Positions 53,185 through 62,475 of a DNA stretch of 64,000 nucleotides are shown piece by piece. Each line of letters starts with the position of its first letter. The stretch's first letter is position 1. Source of the stretch: an uncultured Bacteroides sp. (GTDB lineage: Bacteria; Bacteroidota; Bacteroidia; Bacteroidales; Bacteroidaceae); NCBI GenBank assembly GCA_944320865.1, contig CALUJC010000015.1:1-64000 (forward strand). Direction: 5' to 3'. Below the pieces are notes generated by a model, which worked only from the letters and a program-made list of their open reading frames with translations, had not been told where the DNA came from and did no database searches. The translations under genes were made by a program, and so were the position numbers.

Positions 53185-53934
53185 ATGTGGAGGAGGATTC
53201 TTTTACTTGCTTTGGCTTTATGCTTCCCTCTCTTGCTTTCTGCTCAATTGACGTATGGTACCACCGGCTTGCTCAATGCTCCTTCGGCAGAAATGCAGCA
53301 GGACAAAACGGTGATGATTGGTGGTAACTTTTTGAACAAGGAGATCACTCCTCCTCATTGGTACTACCATACGGCCAATTACTTCTTGAATGTAACCATA
53401 TTCCCGTGGCTGGAGGTGGCTTATACCTGCACGCTGGTTACGGCAGAATCTTTGGGCTTGGGACAATATGGCTATAGCGGGTTTTCGAATCAAGACAGAT
53501 ACTTCTCTGTCCGGCTTCGTTTACTGAAAGAAGGGCAGTTTTGGAAACACATGCCGGCTGTGGTAATAGGGACTTCAGACCCGTACACAGAGTCGGGAGG
53601 CGGGGAGATATCTTCCTCGGGTGAGGGCAATGGATTCTTTTGCCGCTTTTATGTGGCAGCAACGAAACACATTGCCATCGGGAAAGAGAAGATTGGGCTG
53701 CATGTCTCATGGTTGCTCAATCATCGTTACGACTATCCGCTGAATGGCCCGGCAGGAGGTATAAGTTGGAATCCTTCTTTTCATCCGCAATTGAGGTTAA
53801 TTGCAGAGTATGATGCGAAAGATTTTGCATTTGGTGCCACCTATTTGCTTTTCAACCATTTGCATGCGCAGGTAGAATTGCAAAAGATGAAGTACTTTAC
53901 CGGCGGGCTTACTTACAAAATCTATTTGAAGTAA
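53185..53934 (+). CDS. YjbH-like protein, N-terminal-half type
   Basis: A 249-aa exported beta-barrel-like protein (signal peptide 1-20). It opens with LTYGTTGLLNAPSAEMQQDKTVMIGG, the typical start of mature YjbH proteins, then alternating strands (FLNVTIFPWLEVAYTCTLV, RYFSVRLRLLKEG, FAFGATYLLFNHLHAQVEL). The protein is far shorter than single-chain YjbH of about 700 residues. With the 50984 gene it would complete the YjbH pair in reversed gene order. It is directly upstream of the OmpA gene. Confidence 0.75.
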   Translation: MWRRILLLALALCFPLLLSAQLTYGTTGLLNAPSAEMQQDKTVMIGGNFLNKEITPPHWYYHTANYFLNVTIFPWLEVAYTCTLVTAESLGLGQYGYSGFSNQDRYFSVRLRLLKEGQFWKHMPAVVIGTSDPYTESGGGEISSSGEGNGFFCRFYVAATKHIAIGKEKIGLHVSWLLNHRYDYPLNGPAGGISWNPSFHPQLRLIAEYDAKDFAFGATYLLFNHLHAQVELQKMKYFTGGLTYKIYLK

Positions 53935-53986
53935 GTAAAGTGGTCGGAGCAAATAAAAAGAGTTGAAATATTAAAAACAAAAAACA

Positions 53987-55174
53987 ATGAAAAGTAAATT
54001 AGTAATATTGTCTTTGATGCTGGCAAGCGCAGCTACTGCTGTCAATGGCCAGACAAAAGAGAAATACGTCAATGAGAAGGCTTCCGATAATATCTTCGTG
54101 AGCGTTACGGGCGGTATTTCTATGGTAAATTCGGGTAAGAGCGAAGGCAAATTTGGTAGCCCTGCTCCTCATATCACACTGTCTTTGGGTAAGTGGTTTA
54201 CTCCAGTTTGGGGAGTCCGTGCCCAAGGTGGTTTGTGGAGAGCCAACTTCGACACACAGCATTCTTATGGTACATTCGATGCTGCAGGTAATCCTGTTGG
54301 TGTTGAAGCCAGCTATCACAAGAATGTAGGCCAAATCCGTTTGGACGCTATGTACAACTTGTCGAATGCCATCTGGGGATACAATCCTGATCGTCTGTTC
54401 AACCTGTCAGTATTTGCGGGCCCGGGCATCACGATTGCCAAGACTGCCAATGGTACGATAAATTATGCAGCCGACAACAGCTCTTGGTCGAGAGTTGAAG
54501 CCAATGAAGCTAAGGGACATGCTTATGTAAACGGTTCAGTTGGTTTGCAAGGTAAATTCAATGTCAGCGACTATGTAGACATTGACATTGAAGCCCGTGG
54601 TGAAATCGCCGCTTCTTATTTGGGACACCTTTCTACAGCTCACACTGTAGGCGGTATTTATGTAGGTGCCGGTATTACTTATACTTTCGGTGGCAAGAAG
54701 TTTGTTCCTTATGTATCGAAGGTTGAAATGGATGCCATCAATGACGAAATCAACAAATATCGGAATGAATTGGCACAGGCTCAGGCAGATTTAGCTAATG
54801 CTAAGAATGCTTTGGCAAATGTGAAACCCGAAGTTCGTGAGGTGGTTAAGGAAGTAGAAGTTGCCGGTCCTCGTGCAATCTTCTTCAAGATTGGTAGCGC
54901 TCGTTTGGATGATTATGGCAAGGTTAACATCCAGTTGGCTGCTAAGATTCTGAAGGCTAATCCGGATAAGAAGTATCGCGTAGCAGGTTATGCCGATAAG
55001 GCTACCGGTAGCGCTTCTTGGAACCAGAAGTTGTCTGAAAAACGTGCTCAGGTTGTTTACGATGCCTTGATTGCTGAAGGTGTTGACAAGGACCAGCTTG
55101 AATTGGTTGGCTTCGGTGGCACCGAAAACATGTTTGGCAAGAACTTGCTGAACCGTGTAGTTATTCTTGAATAA
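53987..55174 (+). CDS. OmpA-family outer-membrane protein
   Basis: A 395-aa protein with a signal peptide (1-21), an N-terminal beta-barrel (about 30-245, ending YVGAGITYTFGGKKF), a short coiled coil (about 250-285, INKYRNELAQAQADLANAKNAL) and a periplasmic OmpA-like peptidoglycan-binding domain (about 295-395, with IFFKIGSARLDDYGK and LSEKRAQVVYDALIAEGV). It anchors the outer membrane to the cell wall and is normally abundant in Bacteroides. A very strong terminator follows. Confidence 0.95.
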   Translation: MKSKLVILSLMLASAATAVNGQTKEKYVNEKASDNIFVSVTGGISMVNSGKSEGKFGSPAPHITLSLGKWFTPVWGVRAQGGLWRANFDTQHSYGTFDAAGNPVGVEASYHKNVGQIRLDAMYNLSNAIWGYNPDRLFNLSVFAGPGITIAKTANGTINYAADNSSWSRVEANEAKGHAYVNGSVGLQGKFNVSDYVDIDIEARGEIAASYLGHLSTAHTVGGIYVGAGITYTFGGKKFVPYVSKVEMDAINDEINKYRNELAQAQADLANAKNALANVKPEVREVVKEVEVAGPRAIFFKIGSARLDDYGKVNIQLAAKILKANPDKKYRVAGYADKATGSASWNQKLSEKRAQVVYDALIAEGVDKDQLELVGFGGTENMFGKNLLNRVVILE

Positions 55175-55195
55175 TAGAATTTAGGTACATACAGT

Positions 55196-55234
55196 GATAA
55201 GAGGGCGTTTGGCATTGCCAAACGCCCTCTTATC
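55196..55234 (+). terminator. Strong terminator after ompA
   Basis: A 19-bp perfect inverted repeat (55196-55214 and 55216-55234) with AGAGGGCGTTTGGCA in the stem lies 22 bp after the ompA stop. The T-run behind is short (GTTTAT), but the stem is very stable. Confidence 0.85.
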
Positions 55235-55309
55235 GTTTATGTTGGCAATGAGCCGTTTCGTTTGCATGCCTTTGTGCAAATTAATATGGCATGTTTAAGA
55301 AATTGTGTT

Positions 55310-55317
55310 TATCTTTG
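55310..55317 (+). promoter_or_regulatory. -7 element for ruvX-def
   Basis: TATCTTTG matches TAnnTTTG and lies 46 bp before the ruvX ATG at 55364. The nearest upstream TTTG (55271) is too far for the usual 19-bp spacing. Confidence 0.5.
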
Positions 55318-55363
55318 CAGGGCTATAATAAGCGTGATTGCTGATAGATGTGACAATAGAATT

Positions 55364-55792
55364 ATGGGTAGGATACTTGCTATAGATTATGGTAGGAAGC
55401 GGACGGGCATTGCTGTGAGCGACCCTCTGCAACTGATTGCCAATGGGCTGACTACAGTGCCTACTCACCAGCTGTTGACCTATATTCTGGATTATGTTGC
55501 TCATGAACAGGTGGAGCGGATTCTTGTGGGCTTGCCTAAGCAGATGAATAACGAAGCATCGGAAAGCATGAAATATATAGAGCCCTTTGTGCGTTCTCTG
55601 AAAAAGAAATTGCCGGAGATGCCTATAGAATATGTAGATGAGAGGTTTACTTCAGTTTTGGCACATCATGCCATGCTGGAGGGAGGATTGAAAAAGAAAG
55701 ACCGTAGGGATAAAGCGCTGGTTGACGAGATTAGTGCTACTATTATTCTGCGGGACTATTTGGAGAGCAGACGCTTTCTGAGCGGAGTGTGA
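55364..55792 (+). CDS. ruvX: Holliday-junction resolvase homologue RuvX/YqgF
   Basis: A 142-aa RNase-H-fold protein with the start MGRILAIDYGRKRTGIAVSDPL, the conserved ILVGLPKQMN and the acidic YVDERFTSV and KALVDEISATIIL motifs. Members take part in pre-16S rRNA maturation and possibly junction resolution. The open frame continues 34 codons upstream, but the promoter-like TATCTTTG at 55310 and family similarity support ATG 55364. def follows 43 bp later. Confidence 0.94.
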   Translation: MGRILAIDYGRKRTGIAVSDPLQLIANGLTTVPTHQLLTYILDYVAHEQVERILVGLPKQMNNEASESMKYIEPFVRSLKKKLPEMPIEYVDERFTSVLAHHAMLEGGLKKKDRRDKALVDEISATIILRDYLESRRFLSGV

Positions 55793-55835
55793 ATTTTGTT
55801 ATAATTGAATATTTTTCCAACTTTGAACTTTTGAT

Positions 55836-56393
55836 ATGATTTTGCCTATTTATGTTTACGGACAACCCGTATTGAGAAAGGTGGCCGAAGATATTGCCCC
55901 CGATTACCCTAACTTGAAAGAGTTGATAGCCAATATGTTTGAAACCATGGATCATGCTGATGGGGTAGGATTGGCCGCTCCGCAGATAGGCTTGCCTATC
56001 CGTGTGGTCGTAATAAATCTGGATGTATTGTCGGAAGACTTGCCGGAATATAAAGGTTTTCGTAAGGCATATATCAATGCACATATATTGGAAGTGGGTG
56101 GTGATGAAGTGTCGATGGATGAAGGCTGTCTCAGCCTGCCCGGCATTCATGAACCAGTGAAGCGCGGCAATAAAATTCATGTGAAATATCTGGATGAAGA
56201 CTTGGTTGAGCATGACGAAGTGGTGGAAGGCTATTTGGCACGGGTGATGCAGCATGAATTTGACCACTTGGAAGGTAAGATGTTTATCGACCATTTGTCT
56301 ACTTTACGTAAGCAGATGATAAAAGGCAAACTAAATGCTTTGCTCAAAGGAAAAGTGCACTGTGATTATAAAGTGAAGGTGGTGAAGAAATGA
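55836..56393 (+). CDS. def: Peptide deformylase
   Basis: A 185-aa metalloenzyme that removes the formyl group from nascent proteins. All three motifs are present: [10 protein letters not shown] (near residue 44), EGCLSLPG (metal Cys, near 103) and QHEFDHLEG (two metal His, near 148). Length is normal. It is probably cotranscribed with ruvX. Confidence 0.97.
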   Translation: MILPIYVYGQPVLRKVAEDIAPDYPNLKELIANMFETMDHADGVGLAAPQIGLPIRVVVINLDVLSEDLPEYKGFRKAYINAHILEVGGDEVSMDEGCLSLPGIHEPVKRGNKIHVKYLDEDLVEHDEVVEGYLARVMQHEFDHLEGKMFIDHLSTLRKQMIKGKLNALLKGKVHCDYKVKVVKK

Positions 56394-56494
56394 CCGGCGG
56401 CATGCAGGTCGGCTGTTTTTTTGAAACCATGTCAATGGTCTATAAAAGATTCCAAAAACAGAGCCGCGTGTCGTGCCATATAAGTGGAAAGCAT

Positions 56495-56502
56495 TATTTT
56501 TG
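56495..56502 (+). promoter_or_regulatory. -7 element for the TPR gene at 56533
   Basis: TATTTTTG matches TAnnTTTG and lies 30 bp before the ATG. No TTTG is found at the -33 position. Confidence 0.45.
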
Positions 56503-56532
56503 CTTGAATTACAAGCATTACTTGGACGCAAA

Positions 56533-58581
56533 ATGATAAAAAAAATACTGATAGCTTTGTTGATGCTGCCTACAGTGTTGTATGCACAAATCAATACGGA
56601 GCGGATGATGACCATTGCCCGCAATGCGTTGTATTTTGAGGATTATGTGCTTTCTATTCAATATTTTAATCAGGTAATCAATGCAAAACCTTATCTGTTT
56701 GAACCCTACTTTTTCAGAGCCTTGGCCAAGATAAATCTGGATGATTATCAAGGTGCGGAAGACGATTGTGATGAAGCAATTGAGCGTAATCCGTTTGTGG
56801 TGGGGGCTTATCAGATAAGAGGATTGGCACGTATCCGCTTGAATAAGTTTGATGAAGCGATAGATGATTATAGAAAAGCCCTTAAATATGATCCGGAAAA
56901 TGTGGTGTTATGGCACAACTTGTCTTTATGTCATATTCAAAAGAAAGATTATGAGGCTGCAAAAGATGATTTGGGTAAATTATTAACTATTGCTCCAAGG
57001 TACACGCGTGCTTACTTGATTAGAGGTGAAGTGTCGTTGGAACAAAACGATACGATACAGGCTTTGAAGGACTTTGACAAGGCTATTGAGCTGGATCGTT
57101 ACGATGCCGATGGTTGGGGAGCCAGAGCCGTTGTGCGCATACAGCAAGAGAAATACAAAGAAGCCGAGGACGATTTGGATCAGGCTATCCGACTAAGTGT
57201 CCGGAATGCAGGAAATTACATCAATCGGGCATTGGCGCGTTTCCATCAAAATAACTTGCGCGGTGCTATGAGCGATTATGATTTGGCTCTTTCAATAGAC
57301 CCTAATAACTTTTTGGGACATTATAATCGCGGTATTTTGCGGGCACAGGTGGGGGATGATAACCGGGCCATTGAAGATTTTGATTTTGTGTTGCAAATTG
57401 AGCCCGACAATATGATGGCAGTTTTTAATCGTGGTGTATTGCGTGCCCAAACCGGAGATTACCAAGGTGCTATCAGCGATTACTCTAAGGTAATTAGCGA
57501 ATATCCTAACTTTGCTACCGGCTATTACCAGCGTGCGGAAGCGCGTAGGAAAATAGGAGACCTCAAGGGGGCAGAGCAGGATGAATTTAAGATTATGCAG
57601 ATGCAGATTGACCGGCGTAATGGGGTCTCCTCAGGTAAACAGCAGGATGTGGCAGACAATACGGAGGGGGATGAAAATGCAGGTAGCGGCGGAAAAACAC
57701 GTAAGAAGTCGGATAAAAACATGGAAAATTATCGCAAGATAGTTATAGCCGACGATTCGGAAATGGATCAGCGTTACAAGAGCGATTACCGTGGACGCGT
57801 CCAAGACAGAAATGTGGTGATTAAATTGGAGCCGATGTATGCCTTGACTTATTATGAAAAAGAAAGTGAGGTGAATCATCAAGTGCACTATTACAAGTAT
57901 ATTGATGACTTGAACAGGCAAAAGGTATTTCCAAAACCTTTGCGCCTTACCAATAAGGAAGCTCCGTTGACTGAAGAACAAGTGCATTATCATTTCGCAT
58001 TGGTAGATGCCCATACAGCTGATATCGTGGATGATAGCCGTGATGCGAAGAAGCGTTTCATGCGTGGGCTGGATTTTTATCTGGTGCAGGACCTTACCAG
58101 CTCGATAGACGACTTTACGCAGTGCATATTGCTGGATGATACGTTCTTCCCGGCATATTTCATGAGAGCATTAGTGCGCTATAAACAGTTGGAATACCGG
58201 AAGGCGGAGGCTGCGATGGACGGAGGTACTTCATCTTCGGCTACCGATGCCAAGCGTGAGGCGGAGATTACGGCAATAGATTACGAAACGGTGAAAGGCG
58301 ATTTGGATCGAGTCATCCAGTTGGCCCCCGACTTTGTATATGCCTATTATAATCGTGGTAATGTATTCTCAGTTTTGAAAGATTATCGTGCCGCTTTGGC
58401 AGATTATGATAAGGCAATTGAGCTGGACCCTAATTTGGCTGAAGCGTATTTCAATCGTGGATTGACCCAGATTTTCCTTGGAAATAACAAACAAGGTATT
58501 TCAGATTTGAGTAAGGCAGGAGAGTTGGGCGTTGTCTCGGCCTATAATGTAATCAAAAGGTTTACGGACGTGCCTGAATAA
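56533..58581 (+). CDS. Exported TPR-repeat protein
   Basis: A 682-aa protein with a signal peptide (MIKKILIALLMLPTVLYAQ) and about ten TPRs. The first block spans about residues 25-370 (AIDDYRKALKYDPENVVLWHN, MSDYDLALSIDPNNFLGHYNRG). A charged, low-complexity linker follows (about 375-410) and then a unique region (about 415-530). A second TPR pair ends the protein (ALADYDKAIELDPNLAEAYFNRG). It probably works as a periplasmic scaffold; no enzyme signature is seen. Start is ATG 56533 at the signal peptide, 20 codons inside a longer frame. thrS follows in the same direction. Confidence 0.88.
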   Translation: MIKKILIALLMLPTVLYAQINTERMMTIARNALYFEDYVLSIQYFNQVINAKPYLFEPYFFRALAKINLDDYQGAEDDCDEAIERNPFVVGAYQIRGLARIRLNKFDEAIDDYRKALKYDPENVVLWHNLSLCHIQKKDYEAAKDDLGKLLTIAPRYTRAYLIRGEVSLEQNDTIQALKDFDKAIELDRYDADGWGARAVVRIQQEKYKEAEDDLDQAIRLSVRNAGNYINRALARFHQNNLRGAMSDYDLALSIDPNNFLGHYNRGILRAQVGDDNRAIEDFDFVLQIEPDNMMAVFNRGVLRAQTGDYQGAISDYSKVISEYPNFATGYYQRAEARRKIGDLKGAEQDEFKIMQMQIDRRNGVSSGKQQDVADNTEGDENAGSGGKTRKKSDKNMENYRKIVIADDSEMDQRYKSDYRGRVQDRNVVIKLEPMYALTYYEKESEVNHQVHYYKYIDDLNRQKVFPKPLRLTNKEAPLTEEQVHYHFALVDAHTADIVDDSRDAKKRFMRGLDFYLVQDLTSSIDDFTQCILLDDTFFPAYFMRALVRYKQLEYRKAEAAMDGGTSSSATDAKREAEITAIDYETVKGDLDRVIQLAPDFVYAYYNRGNVFSVLKDYRAALADYDKAIELDPNLAEAYFNRGLTQIFLGNNKQGISDLSKAGELGVVSAYNVIKRFTDVPE

Positions 58582-58621
58582 CATTTTTTGGCAAAATAAT
58601 GGCATTCAGAAAAGATTTAGC

Positions 58622-58629
58622 TATTTTTG
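58622..58629 (+). promoter_or_regulatory. -7 element for thrS
   Basis: TATTTTTG matches TAnnTTTG, 32 bp before the thrS ATG. The -33 box is not at the usual spacing. Confidence 0.45.
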
Positions 58630-58661
58630 CGTGCTGAAAGTAGAAACAACTCAAAAACATT

Positions 58662-60602
58662 ATGATAAAGATAACATTTCCAGACGGCTCTGTTCGTGAA
58701 TATAACGAAGGAGTAACAGGACTGCAGATTGCAGAGAGTATCAGTTCACGATTGGCACAAGAAGTGCTGTCTTGTGGTGTGAATGGGGAAACTTATGATT
58801 TGGGACGTCCTATTATGCAGGACGCCGATTTTGTCCTCTACAAGTGGGACGATGAGGAAGGAAAGCATACTTTTTGGCATACAAGTGCACACTTGCTGGC
58901 CGAAGCATTGCAAGAACTTTATCCAGGCATTCAGTTCGGCATCGGTCCGGCCATTGAAAATGGCTTTTATTACGATGTAGATCCGGGAGAGGCAACCATT
59001 AAGGAATCCGACCTGCCGATGATTGAGCAGAAAATGGTAGAGCTGGTGGCCAAGAAGGAGTCTGTGGTACGGAAAGATATCTCCAAAACGGACGCTTTGA
59101 AAATGTTTGGCGAACGCGGCGAGACTTATAAGTGCGAATTGATTTCTGAGTTGGAAGATGGACATATCACTACCTATACGCAAGGCGCATTTACCGATTT
59201 GTGCCGTGGTCCGCATTTGGTGAACACGGCGCCTATCAAGGCTATCAAGCTGACCTCTGTGGCCGGTGCTTATTGGCGCGGCCAGGAAGACCGCAAGATG
59301 ATGACGCGCATTTATGGCATTACCTTCCCCAAGAAGAAGATGCTGGATGAATACCTTACCCTCTTGGAAGAGGCAAAAAAGCGTGACCATCGCAAGATAG
59401 GCAAGGAAATGGAGCTGTTTATGTTCTCCGACACTGTAGGCAAGGGCTTGCCGATGTGGCTACCGAAAGGTGCTGCATTGAGATTGCGCCTGCAAGACTT
59501 CCTGCGTCGCATCCAGGCGCGTTACGATTACCAGGAGGTTATTTGTCCGCCCATAGGCAATAAGCTGCTTTACATCACTTCGGGGCATTACGCTAAGTAT
59601 GGCAAAGACTCTTTCCAGCCGATACATACACCCGAAGAAGGTGAGGAATACTTCTTGAAGCCGATGAACTGTCCTCATCATTGCATGATTTACAAAAACA
59701 CTCCCCGTTCGTACAAAGACTTGCCTTTGCGTATTGCAGAGTTCGGCACGGTATGCCGTTATGAGCAGAGTGGCGAGCTGCACGGGTTAACGCGCGTACG
59801 CAGCTTTACACAAGATGATGCCCACATATTCTGCCGCCCGGATCAGGTAAAAGACGAATTCCTGCGCGTGATGGATATCATATCTATTGTATTCCGCTCG
59901 ATGGAGTTTGAAAACTTTGAAGCGCAAATTTCTTTGCGTGACAAGGTAAACCGCGAGAAATACATAGGTAGCGATGAAAATTGGGAAAAGGCTGAACAGG
60001 CTATCGTAGAAGCTTGTGCAGAAAAGGGCTTGAAAGCAAAAGTGGAATATGGAGAAGCTGCTTTCTATGGGCCTAAATTGGACTTTATGGTGAAGGATGC
60101 CATAGGTCGCCGCTGGCAGTTGGGAACTATCCAAGTGGATTATAACCTGCCTGAACGTTTTCAACTAGAGTATACGGGTGCCGATAACCAAAAACATCGC
60201 CCTGTGATGATTCACCGTGCCCCCTTCGGCTCCATGGAGCGCTTTGTGGCTGTGCTTATAGAGCATACGGCAGGCCGCTTCCCCTTGTGGCTGACCCCCG
60301 ACCAGGCGGTCATTCTCCCCATCAGTGAGAAGTTCAATGACTATGCGCATGAAGTTCAACAATATCTGAAGAGATACGATATTCGTGCCATAGTAGATGA
60401 ACGCAATGAGAAAATAGGCCGCAAAATTCGCGACAACGAGATGAAACATATTCCTTACTTGTTGGTCGTAGGTGAAAAAGAGGCGGAAAATAAAGAAATC
60501 TCCGTCCGCAAGCAGGGTGAGGGCGACCAAGGCTCTATGAAATATGAAGATTTCGCTAAAAAAATAAGCGAAGAAGTTCAGAATATGATAAATAAATGGT
60601 AA
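58662..60602 (+). CDS. thrS: Threonyl-tRNA synthetase
   Basis: A 646-aa class II synthetase. It has the N-terminal TGS domain (1-62), the editing domain with [11 protein letters not shown] (near residue 70) and the second editing-site stretch DLCRGPHL, the catalytic core (motif 2 [31 protein letters not shown], motif 3 [17 protein letters not shown]) and the C-terminal anticodon-binding domain. The stop codon overlaps a TAATTTTG box (60600-60607) that may be an internal promoter for infC. The order thrS-infC-rpmI-rplT is the classical one. Confidence 0.98.
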   Translation: MIKITFPDGSVREYNEGVTGLQIAESISSRLAQEVLSCGVNGETYDLGRPIMQDADFVLYKWDDEEGKHTFWHTSAHLLAEALQELYPGIQFGIGPAIENGFYYDVDPGEATIKESDLPMIEQKMVELVAKKESVVRKDISKTDALKMFGERGETYKCELISELEDGHITTYTQGAFTDLCRGPHLVNTAPIKAIKLTSVAGAYWRGQEDRKMMTRIYGITFPKKKMLDEYLTLLEEAKKRDHRKIGKEMELFMFSDTVGKGLPMWLPKGAALRLRLQDFLRRIQARYDYQEVICPPIGNKLLYITSGHYAKYGKDSFQPIHTPEEGEEYFLKPMNCPHHCMIYKNTPRSYKDLPLRIAEFGTVCRYEQSGELHGLTRVRSFTQDDAHIFCRPDQVKDEFLRVMDIISIVFRSMEFENFEAQISLRDKVNREKYIGSDENWEKAEQAIVEACAEKGLKAKVEYGEAAFYGPKLDFMVKDAIGRRWQLGTIQVDYNLPERFQLEYTGADNQKHRPVMIHRAPFGSMERFVAVLIEHTAGRFPLWLTPDQAVILPISEKFNDYAHEVQQYLKRYDIRAIVDERNEKIGRKIRDNEMKHIPYLLVVGEKEAENKEISVRKQGEGDQGSMKYEDFAKKISEEVQNMINKW

Positions 60603-60607
60603 TTTTG
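60600..60607 (+). promoter_or_regulatory. Candidate -7 element for infC-rpmI-rplT
   Basis: TAATTTTG overlaps the thrS stop codon and would give a leader of about 113 nt before infC. In that leader GCAAAGG (near 60617) can pair with CTCTTTTGC (near 60649). Leaders of this operon are often controlled by L20, but no specific L20 site could be confirmed here. Confidence 0.4.
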
Positions 60608-60726
60608 CGCCCGATTGCAAAGGCAGGTTCTCGGCATGTCATGCTGGAATCTCTTTTGCATGCATGGATATAAGGATAAATTTAGAAGTAATATTTTGAA
60701 AAACAAACCGGAAGTAAAGTTATTGA

Positions 60727-61329
60727 ATGAAGAATGACAACTTAAAAGGGCAACATCGGATTAATGAACAAATCCGTGCCAAAGAAGTCCGTATAGTGGG
60801 CGATGAAGTAGAGTCGAAGGTCTATCCGATAGCTCAGGCGTTGAGACTTGCTGAGGAGCATGAGGCAGACCTCGTGGAAATTTCTCCCAATGCACAGCCT
60901 CCTGTTTGCCGCATTATAGATTACTCTAAATTCCTTTATCAGCTGAAAAAACGCCAGAAGGAGCAGAAAGCCAAGCAGGTAAAAGTGAACGTGAAGGAAA
61001 TACGATTTGGCCCCCAAACGGATGACCATGACTATAACTTCAAGTTGAAGCATGCCAAAGGCTTTTTGGAAGATGGCGATAAGGTAAGGGCTTATGTGTT
61101 CTTTAAAGGGCGCTCCATTTTGTTCAAAGAACAAGGCGAAGTTTTGCTGTTGCGCTTTGCCAACGATTTGGAGGATTATGCCAAGGTAGACCAGATGCCG
61201 GTATTGGAAGGCAAGCGGATGACGATTCAACTTTCTCCGAAGAAGGGAGTGGCTTCCAAAAAGAATGTGGCTCCCAAGAATGTGGAAAGTGAACCTGCTG
61301 CAACAACATCTTCCGAAACAGAGGAATAA
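60727..61329 (+). CDS. infC: Translation initiation factor IF-3
   Basis: A 200-aa factor with the N-domain ([44 protein letters not shown]), the basic linker ([22 protein letters not shown]) and the C-domain. It binds the 30S subunit and controls start-codon choice. The C-terminal 30 residues, rich in Lys, Ala, Thr and Glu, extend beyond the Escherichia coli protein, as in other Bacteroidetes. The start here is ATG, not the autoregulatory AUU found in enterobacteria. Confidence 0.97.
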   Translation: MKNDNLKGQHRINEQIRAKEVRIVGDEVESKVYPIAQALRLAEEHEADLVEISPNAQPPVCRIIDYSKFLYQLKKRQKEQKAKQVKVNVKEIRFGPQTDDHDYNFKLKHAKGFLEDGDKVRAYVFFKGRSILFKEQGEVLLLRFANDLEDYAKVDQMPVLEGKRMTIQLSPKKGVASKKNVAPKNVESEPAATTSSETEE

Positions 61330-61405
61330 GATTGAGGAATAAAAATGTGTAACGCCATAGGTATAGTGCGTTGCCATATAATTTAATAATTAAACAATAA
61401 GTAAA

Positions 61406-61603
61406 ATGCCAAAGATCAAGACTAACTCCGGTGCCAAAAAAAGATTCACTCTTACCGGAACGGGTAAAATCAAAAGAAAGCATGCTTTTCATAGTCACAT
61501 TCTGACTAAGAAGACTAAGAAGCAAAAAAGAAATTTGTGCTATTCTACACTCGTAGACAAAACCAACCAAGCTCAAGTGAAAGAGCTCTTAGCCATGCGT
61601 TAA
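61406..61603 (+). CDS. rpmI: Ribosomal protein L35
   Basis: A 65-aa, strongly basic 50S protein ([39 protein letters not shown]). It lies 76 bp after infC and 95 bp before rplT in the standard operon. Confidence 0.98.
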   Translation: MPKIKTNSGAKKRFTLTGTGKIKRKHAFHSHILTKKTKKQKRNLCYSTLVDKTNQAQVKELLAMR

Positions 61604-61698
61604 AAGTGTGCCAAAAGTATTAAGTTATTAACCGAATGCATTAGCTTTAAGTCCGTTACGTGAAGTAAGGGCGCTGACATTCAAAAACAAGTAAAACT

Positions 61699-62049
61699 AT
61701 GCCAAGATCAGTAAATCATGTTGCTTCTAGAGCAAAAAGAAAGAAAATCCTGAAGTTGACCAGAGGTTACTTCGGTGCAAGAAAGAATGTATGGACCGTA
61801 GCCAAGAATACTTGGGAGAAGGGTTTGACTTATGCATATCGCGACCGTAAGAATAAGAAGAGAAATTTCCGTGCATTGTGGATTCAGCGTATCAATGCTG
61901 CCGCCCGTTTGGAAGGTATGTCTTATTCGAAACTGATGGGTGCGCTGCATAAGACGGGTATTGAAATCAATCGTAAAGTTCTTGCCGATTTGGCAATGAA
62001 CCATCCGGAAGCATTCAAGGCTATTGTTGCTAAAGTTAAGGCTGCATAA
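61699..62049 (+). CDS. rplT: Ribosomal protein L20
   Basis: A 116-aa 50S assembly protein ([35 protein letters not shown], the globular domain with [24 protein letters not shown]). In many bacteria it also represses its own operon by binding the leader. A strong terminator follows. Confidence 0.98.
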   Translation: MPRSVNHVASRAKRKKILKLTRGYFGARKNVWTVAKNTWEKGLTYAYRDRKNKKRNFRALWIQRINAAARLEGMSYSKLMGALHKTGIEINRKVLADLAMNHPEAFKAIVAKVKAA

Positions 62050-62070
62050 AGAAAAGCTATTTTCTAGTTA

Positions 62071-62113
62071 AAAAGAGAGCTTCTTCCTTCAATGAAGGAA
62101 GAAGCTCTCTTTT
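62071..62113 (+). terminator. Terminator of the infC-rpmI-rplT operon
   Basis: A perfect 20-bp inverted repeat (62071-62090 and 62094-62113) with GAGAGCTTCTTCCTTC in the stem and a T4 tail lies 21 bp after the rplT stop. Confidence 0.95.
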
Positions 62114-62169
62114 GTTTCACGGGTGAATGAAAATATTACTGTCTATATGATAGATAAAATGCTTTTTTT

Positions 62170-62201
62170 CTTGTTTTATTCACGAGAACTTCATATCTTT
62201 G
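62170..62201 (+). promoter_or_regulatory. Promoter of the small RNA
   Basis: CTTG (62170-62173), a 20-bp spacer and TATCTTTG (62194-62201) resemble the Bacteroides promoter with one mismatch in the -33 box. The start would be near 62208. Confidence 0.7.
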
Positions 62202-62207
62202 TCTTGA

Positions 62208-62434
62208 GAAAAAACAGCCGCATTGATTGGATCGGGAAACTCATCAATTAAAATGAAATACCGAGACAAGTTTCGCTTCTCAATGGCGGGCCACGCCCTT
62301 CGGGGTAACCTTTGAGTCGGTGGATTACAAAGAGGACGAGCACTCAAATCATGTCTGTCGGAGTTTCATCACATCATCGGTGCGGCTTCCTTATAAAAAA
62401 GGAACGGTAATCAATAAGATACCGTTCCTTTTTT
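62208..62434 (+). ncRNA. Structured small RNA (6S/Bacteroidales-1-like candidate)
   Basis: A promoter, 425 bp without an open frame and a terminator outline an RNA of about 180-225 nt. The ends pair over 11 bp (GCCGCATTGAT, 62217-62227, with ATCGGTGCGGC, 62376-62386). An 8 x 8 internal loop follows, then GAAACTC/GAGTTTC (62236-62242/62361-62367), a large 5' bulge, then CCGAGACA facing TGTCTGTCGG. Inside, TTTGAGT can pair with ACTCAAA. A long irregular rod with a central bubble is the 6S RNA shape. The position after rplT recalls the Bacteroidales-1 RNA motif, but I could not check it against a model. Confidence 0.6.
62395..62434 (+). terminator. Terminator of the small RNA
   Basis: AAAAAAGGAACGGTA (62395-62409) and TACCGTTCCTTTTTT (62420-62434) form a 15-bp perfect inverted repeat with A- and T-runs, so it can also stop minus-strand transcripts from the ligase gene. 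Confidence 0.95.
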
Positions 62435-62475
62435 AGACTAATTTTAGTAGCTATTCTTATAGCTTTCTCAGGTAT

